Of a DNA stretch of 38,931 nucleotides, positions 34,216 through 38,931 are shown piece after piece. The position numbers and the translations under genes were made by a program. Under the pieces are notes generated by a model. The model ran no database searches and had not been told where the DNA came from. It saw only the letters and a program-made list of their open reading frames with translations. This DNA comes from Scatosoma sp045594025 (GTDB taxonomy: Bacteria; Bacillota; Clostridia; Christensenellales; Borkfalkiaceae). The stretch lies in the NCBI GenBank assembly GCA_045594025.1, contig JAZNXS010000014.1, positions 1 to 38,931 of the forward strand, written 5' to 3'. How positions within the stretch are numbered: position 1 is the first letter of the stretch; the number at the start of each line of letters is the position of its first letter.

Positions 34216-36523
34216 AACGTTTCCTCCTCATTGCAAATATTACGAACAGCGCTAAAACCGATAAAACCAAAACAGCCTTTCCCGGTGCCATGCTTGAAGA
34301 ACAACCAAGTTTTCCGTTTGTACCATCCTCTTCCACCGGTATCTCGTTTACAATATTCTCTTGCACTGCAAAAGTAAATTCTTCGCCGTTTGCAAAAGTG
34401 AGCAAAAATCTGACCGTGTTTCCGTCCGTAGTTTTCGTTACGGTATAACCGTCCGCACCTTGCACGAAAATATTCGATTCCATCGCTTTCGTCGAAGAAA
34501 CGATCACGTCTCCGTCTTGCACTGCCTTGCCGTCATAAATCACTTTGATCGGATCGGCTTCTTTATCCTCGGTCGCTTTCGTGCCGTTTACAATAAATTT
34601 ATAATCACTCGTCGTTTTTGTAGAGGTTGTAAACTTCATACCGCTTTTGACTTCGATCGTGATATCTTCCCCTTTTTCAAACGCTTCGTATAAAGGCGCG
34701 TACATCTCCGAATAGGAATCAATCGACATATCCAAAGTATAAAGGTCGGTTTGCCCGTAATGCACGTGCACGCAGGTAGGCAAATCATCGATTGCATGCC
34801 ATTCCCCAACCGAAATACCGTTTATCAAAATGTTATCGTAAAAGGATGACTTAAAACCGCCTGCAACAAACGCCACCGAAGTGTCCTTATCGTACAAGTC
34901 GCTAGACAGATTTTCGGCCGTCAAAGATTCTTCTCGCCATGCTTCCGTTTCACAAGCGTGATAATAGGGTTGCAGTGTGATTTTCTTATCGAATACGATC
35001 AAAAAATGAATATTGTTGTTTGAAGTCGGTTCAAGACGCACTTTCACGTCTGCTACATGGACATCTTCGTATTCGTCTATCATCTCGTAATCTACAAAGC
35101 TTTCGCCTTCGTAGATATGATAGGTATAACTTCTATCCAACTGTTCTCCGTTGGGCAACAACAAGCCTTTCAGCGCTTGGATATTATTTCCCGTATAGCT
35201 GAGATCTGCGTTTTTGACTGCGCCTTTACCAGTATAATTTCTGGCCATTTTAATATCGATTTGATAATAGCCGTCCTTCGTCGCCCATTGCGCCTCGGCA
35301 TAATCTCCATGGCGGTTGATTTTGTCCAAGCTCTCTCCGTTAACAAGCACTTTCGTTTCATCTAAAACTTCATTCCCCGTCAACTCCCCTTGTATATGGA
35401 GTGGGAACGTTAAACGACAATAATTATCCAAGCAAGAAAAGGACCCAAGGAAAAACTGATTGTCGCCATAGTTTTCAGATCCATTATCCATAAACTGAAA
35501 AACGAATTGCTCGATCATTCCGTTTTCGTCCGCATAAAGCGCGCTCGACAGAGAGATTGTCGTAAACTTCTTTCCAACTATGGAAAACGTTTCCAAGGCT
35601 TCCCCAAGGTCGCCTTCAACAATATTGCTTGCATTGTACGCGGCGAACGTTCTCGGTACGTTACTAAACACTCTAAGATTGACGGTATTAAATACGCTTG
35701 CGTCAATCGGGTGCACCAAATCCGCAACAAACAGACTTCCCTCTAAGGTATCCGCTGTCGAAGCCAACGTATAGCCGTCGTCCCCCCAACCGTTTTCTGA
35801 AAAAACGTTGGTAAACTCGAACGTGGGTGCTTCCGCATGTCCTTTATATGTAGAATCCTGGTTCCTTAAATAAAAGTGTTTTTCATTTGCGTCGTATTCG
35901 ACTTCGGCTTCATAGCCGTCAAAGGGATATCCCTTCGCCCAGTTACCGTTTTTATACGTGAATAACAGATCTTCTTGCGTTTCCAAGCAAACGAAATGTT
36001 CCCCGAAATACGAATGCGTCAACGAAGGAAGCTGACACCCTGCTTTTATCATAATCTCACTTACCGAAGTCAGTACGCTCGTGGGGAAGGTAATCCCCAA
36101 GGAATGTACGTAGGTGTATTTATTCGCCATTAAAACGTACGAATACTCTTTAAGCGCGACGCCATCAAAGAAAATATTATCTGCAAAATTGTAGGCGTCC
36201 AAATTCTTATCGAGGATGGCATTACAAACGTTGAAATTTTTTCTATCCTCGTACGCCAATGCATTAACCCACTTATAGGCTTCATTGCTTTCCGTTGACC
36301 ATTCGGTTGCCGTCATGTAATCGGTTTCGTCCAAATAGAGTAGCATAGTCATTCCCTCATCCTTGCTCTCTATTTTTGCGACCTCAGTCGTTATATTGTT
36401 CTCCTCTGCCGCTTTTACAAAATGCGTTTTTGACCATGCTCCAGCCAAAAGACAAGATATTATGGTCAGTAAAACCAATAATACCGTCCATGCTATAACA
36501 TTTCTCTTCGCCTTGATCATCAT
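34208..36523 (-). CDS. secreted surface protein with Gly-Cys C-terminal anchor, function unknown
   Basis: A 771-residue protein with a signal peptide (VLLVLLTIISCLLAGAW) and a C-terminal Gly-Cys (Cys741), a hydrophobic helix and RRKRYE. The body is beta-rich. Two segments, about residues 88-200 and 600-690, follow the same plan as the repeat modules of the two large surface proteins: D/N-x-I-x-x-x-G-V/I, a paired-strand region, then I-x-I-K-A-G or I-E-V-K-S-G. I therefore place it in the same module family, at low similarity. No catalytic domain is recognised. The ribosome site GGGAGG fits either the ATG at 36523 (3 nt) or the one at 36520 (6 nt). It overlaps the lipoprotein gene by 8 nt, so their synthesis is coupled. 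Confidence 0.7.
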   Translation of the reverse strand: MMIKAKRNVIAWTVLLVLLTIISCLLAGAWSKTHFVKAAEENNITTEVAKIESKDEGMTMLLYLDETDYMTATEWSTESNEAYKWVNALAYEDRKNFNVCNAILDKNLDAYNFADNIFFDGVALKEYSYVLMANKYTYVHSLGITFPTSVLTSVSEIMIKAGCQLPSLTHSYFGEHFVCLETQEDLLFTYKNGNWAKGYPFDGYEAEVEYDANEKHFYLRNQDSTYKGHAEAPTFEFTNVFSENGWGDDGYTLASTADTLEGSLFVADLVHPIDASVFNTVNLRVFSNVPRTFAAYNASNIVEGDLGEALETFSIVGKKFTTISLSSALYADENGMIEQFVFQFMDNGSENYGDNQFFLGSFSCLDNYCRLTFPLHIQGELTGNEVLDETKVLVNGESLDKINRHGDYAEAQWATKDGYYQIDIKMARNYTGKGAVKNADLSYTGNNIQALKGLLLPNGEQLDRSYTYHIYEGESFVDYEMIDEYEDVHVADVKVRLEPTSNNNIHFLIVFDKKITLQPYYHACETEAWREESLTAENLSSDLYDKDTSVAFVAGGFKSSFYDNILINGISVGEWHAIDDLPTCVHVHYGQTDLYTLDMSIDSYSEMYAPLYEAFEKGEDITIEVKSGMKFTTSTKTTSDYKFIVNGTKATEDKEADPIKVIYDGKAVQDGDVIVSSTKAMESNIFVQGADGYTVTKTTDGNTVRFLLTFANGEEFTFAVQENIVNEIPVEEDGTNGKLGCSSSMAPGKAVLVLSVLALFVIFAMRRKRYE

Positions 36524-36543
36524 GCGCCTCCCAAACCTTAATT

Positions 36544-37824
36544 TTATGCTCTGTACTTATCGATTAATACAAGTTCCCCACCGTTTAATCTAGATTCTTC
36601 CGCAGCAAGAGCCATATAATGGCTTTCCACCGAATTGTCGATGCTGGTATCAACCGCCTCATTCCCTTCGGCAATCACTTCATACAGTTGATCGATCATT
36701 CTGTGATCGCCGCCACCGTGACCTTCTAAATCGTCTGTAAGATCGGTAAGTTTCCAAACGGTATCTCCGCCGAAATATTTTTTCAACGTAATCGTCCCCT
36801 CTGCCTCGCAAAGAACCAATTCGCCTTCAGTACCGAAGAAACGGATATCTCTCCCACCGTTTTTAACGAAAGCTTCCATTTTTAAGGTAGCGGTTACGCC
36901 GTTTTCAAACTGCATAATTACCGTTTGGTTGTCCACAACGTCATTGTCGCAAGCAAATACGCATCTACCGTAAGGACCTTCTTCAATGGCTTTTTGTAAA
37001 GCTTCTTCCGTCGTAGGATATGCGTCTGTAATAAGATTAAAAGGAAATATGTTCGCAGGGCAATTATTCTCTTTCCACATATCTATGTACACTTTCTTCG
37101 CGCTATACGGGCAGCTTTCTATATATTTACAATTTACACATCTGTCCGCTGCACCCTCAGGCTTATTCTCTGCTGTAAAATATGCCAAGCTACCCATAGA
37201 TGCTACGGAACGACATTTACTCCCGACGAAATCCTGCAACAGGTCGAGGTCATGACAGCATTTTGCCATGATCATCGGTGTAGACATCGCGCGGTTTCTC
37301 CAATTCCCACGTACGTAAGAATGCGCCTCGTGCCAGAATACCACGTTTTCCGTTTGGTCTATGGAAACGAGTTTCCCAATCGCTCCGCTGTTTAATACCT
37401 CTTTCAGTTTTCTCATGGCTACGGTGTAACGCAATACGTGGCAAACCATAATCATTCTGCCTGTTTTATGCGCCAATTCCGCCAGTTCTTTCAATTCTTG
37501 CGGGTCGTCCGAAATGGGTTTTTCCAAAACGATATCATATCCAAGCATCAAGGCTTTTTTCGCCATGCGAACGTGCATTCTGTCCTGCGTCGTAATAAAA
37601 AGCACGTCGCTCCATTTCTTTTCAAAAAACTTGTCCTCATCGTCAAATCTGTTTTCTTGAGGTATGTCAAACAATTCCCCGTATTTGTTCAAACGTACGT
37701 GATTGATATCGCAAATGTGCGTAATTCTAAATTTATCCTTTTGCTCCGTTATATAGCGTCCATACGCTTCACCGCCTCGACCACCGAGGCCGATAATGGA
37801 AACCGTAACTATCTTGTTTTCCAT
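36544..37824 (-). CDS. Gfo/Idh/MocA family NAD(P)-dependent oxidoreductase
   Basis: A 426-residue paralogue of the gene at 10161-11441, with the same landmarks: IIGLGGRGG at residues 10-18, EKP with Lys102, KCCHDLDLL and the C-x2-C-x5-C cluster before VYIDMW. All catalytic features are intact. It should oxidise, reduce or epimerise a sugar, or act as an NAD-dependent glycosidase; the substrate is unknown. The ATG follows AAGGAG by 9 nt. It lies 96 nt after the AraC gene and 20 nt before the anchored surface protein gene. That pairing is echoed in block C by the fusion gene and the remnant after it. Confidence 0.93.
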   Translation of the reverse strand: MENKIVTVSIIGLGGRGGEAYGRYITEQKDKFRITHICDINHVRLNKYGELFDIPQENRFDDEDKFFEKKWSDVLFITTQDRMHVRMAKKALMLGYDIVLEKPISDDPQELKELAELAHKTGRMIMVCHVLRYTVAMRKLKEVLNSGAIGKLVSIDQTENVVFWHEAHSYVRGNWRNRAMSTPMIMAKCCHDLDLLQDFVGSKCRSVASMGSLAYFTAENKPEGAADRCVNCKYIESCPYSAKKVYIDMWKENNCPANIFPFNLITDAYPTTEEALQKAIEEGPYGRCVFACDNDVVDNQTVIMQFENGVTATLKMEAFVKNGGRDIRFFGTEGELVLCEAEGTITLKKYFGGDTVWKLTDLTDDLEGHGGGDHRMIDQLYEVIAEGNEAVDTSIDNSVESHYMALAAEESRLNGGELVLIDKYRA

Positions 37825-37867
37825 ATCACAAAACTCCTTTATTTATTACAATTTTTGTCCTAACTCT

Positions 37868-37896
37868 ATTATAATTCTACAAATATTGCAATGTAT
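37868..37896 (-). promoter_or_regulatory. weak internal promoter candidate before the oxidoreductase gene
   Basis: A perfect TATAAT lies on the minus strand at 37868-37873 in the AT-rich 96-nt gap, but the -35 position reads ATACAT. It may give extra expression independent of the AraC gene. No other feature is seen in the gap. Confidence 0.3.
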
Positions 37897-37920
37897 ATAT
37901 CATTTCACCGAATATTCGCT

Positions 37921-38706
37921 TCATTTTTTAACATTTTTTGCTTTTAATCTTTTTTTTGCTCGATAAAAGGTTGCTGTGCTGTTAAAACCGCATTTATACA
38001 TGATTTCCGTCGTTGTTTGCTTCGTCTCTTTCTGTAAAGAAAGATACTCCTCTGCTTTTTTCAACCTTAAAAAATTTAAATATTCACGAAATGGCATACC
38101 GACTACTGCGGCAAAAATCTTGGAGCAATATTCCTTGCTGTATCCCAATTGCTTTGCCGTCAAAGTCAAAGAAATATCTTCTGCATAATGTTCGTTGATG
38201 TATTTCAACAACTTAACGCTTACGTTTTTATCCTTACTCTCATCTTTCATCTCTAATTCATAGTTTTTGACGAATTTGGAAAACAACAAATTGCTATATC
38301 CCAAATTGAGAAGAAAGTCCTTTTCTGCTTCTGCTAACCAACTCTTCATGAGTTGGATAATTTCTTTGTTCTTTTCTACGTCTTTCATAAACGAAGGCAA
38401 GGTTTTTCCGTGATATAACTTTTGAAAAACGCTTGTGTATTCACTGCTTAACACAATAACCATCGCCCGTATCGTGTTTGTAAGATGTTTATAATGATGG
38501 CAGTTAAAACTGTCGACAAAAAATATCTCCCCAGCTTTCAATTTTTCACTGCGATTCATATGAAAGGCTTCCACTTCGCCTTCCAGAATTGCAACTATCT
38601 CAAGCCCTTCGTGAAAATGCCCCAACATATCAAGTTGCGGCTCTTCTTTGATATAAATGCTACGCGTTATATCTGCCTCAGACAAATAATACCCTCTACT
38701 GCTCAT
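37921..38706 (-). CDS. AraC family transcriptional regulator with cupin sensor domain
   Basis: A 261-residue DNA-binding regulator. Residues 1-110 form a cupin domain (HFHEGLEIVAILEGEVEAF, then LKAGEIFFVDSFNCHHYK) that would bind a sugar. A helical linker follows. Residues 160-261 are the double helix-turn-helix: ISLTLTAKQLGYSKEYCSKI and IMYKCGFNSTATFYRAKKRL. The second half is the closest match in the window to the C-terminus of the fusion protein at 11595. It is the first intact gene of block A and presumably controls that block and possibly the two others with related promoters. The ATG has GAGGG 8 nt upstream. Confidence 0.93.
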   Translation of the reverse strand: MSSRGYYLSEADITRSIYIKEEPQLDMLGHFHEGLEIVAILEGEVEAFHMNRSEKLKAGEIFFVDSFNCHHYKHLTNTIRAMVIVLSSEYTSVFQKLYHGKTLPSFMKDVEKNKEIIQLMKSWLAEAEKDFLLNLGYSNLLFSKFVKNYELEMKDESKDKNVSVKLLKYINEHYAEDISLTLTAKQLGYSKEYCSKIFAAVVGMPFREYLNFLRLKKAEEYLSLQKETKQTTTEIMYKCGFNSTATFYRAKKRLKAKNVKK

Positions 38707-38771
38707 CGCGTTTACCCTCGCCTTATTATTCGCTTCTCGCTTTTCCTTTCTATCCTCTTACTAAAGCGGTA

Positions 38772-38834
38772 TCATCCAAAATGGAGCATCATTCTTCCGT
38801 ATTTCGCTTGCCTGAACCATTCTCTAGTGGCCAT
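38772..38834 (-). pseudogene. 20-codon remnant of a GH29 fucosidase gene start
   Basis: The minus strand encodes ATREWFRQAKYGRMMLHFG after an ATG, then TGA. The intact fucosidase begins TNKEWFKQAKYGMMIHFG. The homology extends into the leader and promoter, so gene start and promoter were duplicated together. A GGAAGG precedes the ATG, so the short frame could still be translated as a leader peptide for the AraC operon. The remaining sequence to 38706 shows no gene. Confidence 0.8.
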
Positions 38835-38882
38835 ATCCTTCCATATGCCAAAAGTAGAAATTTAATCATTCTCTCACATAAC

Positions 38883-38919
38883 ATTGTATAGATAACCCCA
38901 TTAGAAATCAATATGATTT
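38883..38919 (-). promoter_or_regulatory. promoter and palindromic operator of the AraC operon
   Basis: On the minus strand TTGATT (38906-38911) and TACAAT (38883-38888) are 17 nt apart. The inverted repeat AAATCA-ATA-TGATTT (38905-38919) overlaps the -35 box, exactly as at 14299-14313. The leader would include the fucosidase remnant, about 170 nt before the AraC start. Confidence 0.65.
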
Positions 38920-38931
38920 CCCCATTAAAAC

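Overview
The window looks like a chromosomal stretch of an anaerobic, low-to-mid GC Bacillota (Clostridia-like) bacterium, probably from a glycan-rich habitat such as the gut. The evidence is a single-chain pyruvate:ferredoxin oxidoreductase, strong AGGAGG-type ribosome sites before nearly every gene, Gram-positive-style secretion and lipoprotein signals, and CUT1 sugar-transport permeases with no ATPase gene beside them. I cannot name the genus from sequence alone. Apart from the oxidoreductase gene and a possible gene end at the left edge, all genes lie on the minus strand.

Positions 1-7650 are core metabolism. They hold thymidine kinase (tdk, minus), the divergent oxidoreductase (plus), and a minus-strand operon with a consensus promoter at 7512-7541: phenylacetate-CoA ligase-like protein, tandem-ACT protein, MATE exporter. 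Its roughly 230-nt leader carries a doubtful small membrane-protein ORF.

Positions 7650-38931 form one large glycan-utilisation locus. Its genes fall into three minus-strand blocks, read from high to low coordinates. (A) 38919-25400: shared-type promoter, fucosidase remnant, AraC regulator, Gfo/Idh/MocA oxidoreductase, anchored surface protein, lipoprotein with an (alpha/alpha)6-type domain, sugar-binding lipoprotein, two permeases, repeat-rich anchored surface protein, terminator. (B) 25348-14434: same promoter type, 2211-residue secreted protein (five repeat modules plus the same (alpha/alpha)6-type domain), an unannotated 40-codon peptide, a stem-loop, GH127-type protein, DUF6259-like putative hydrolase. 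(C) 14313-7652: same promoter type, GH29 fucosidase, a Gfo/Idh/MocA-AraC fusion, a second intact Gfo/Idh/MocA oxidoreductase, GH38 alpha-mannosidase, terminator. The logic appears to be surface binding and trimming, uptake through the ABC transporter, then cytoplasmic removal of fucose, mannose and possibly arabinofuranose.

The most unusual item is the fusion gene at 11595-13205. A complete oxidoreductase is joined at its last residue to an AraC-type DNA-binding domain, and the family's EKP lysine, present in both intact paralogues here, is changed to glutamine. This looks like an enzyme converted into a sugar-sensing transcription factor. The locus also holds three gene-start remnants (GH29, Gfo/Idh/MocA, GH38) that record past duplication and deletion, and three promoters sharing a GAAATCAATAT element.
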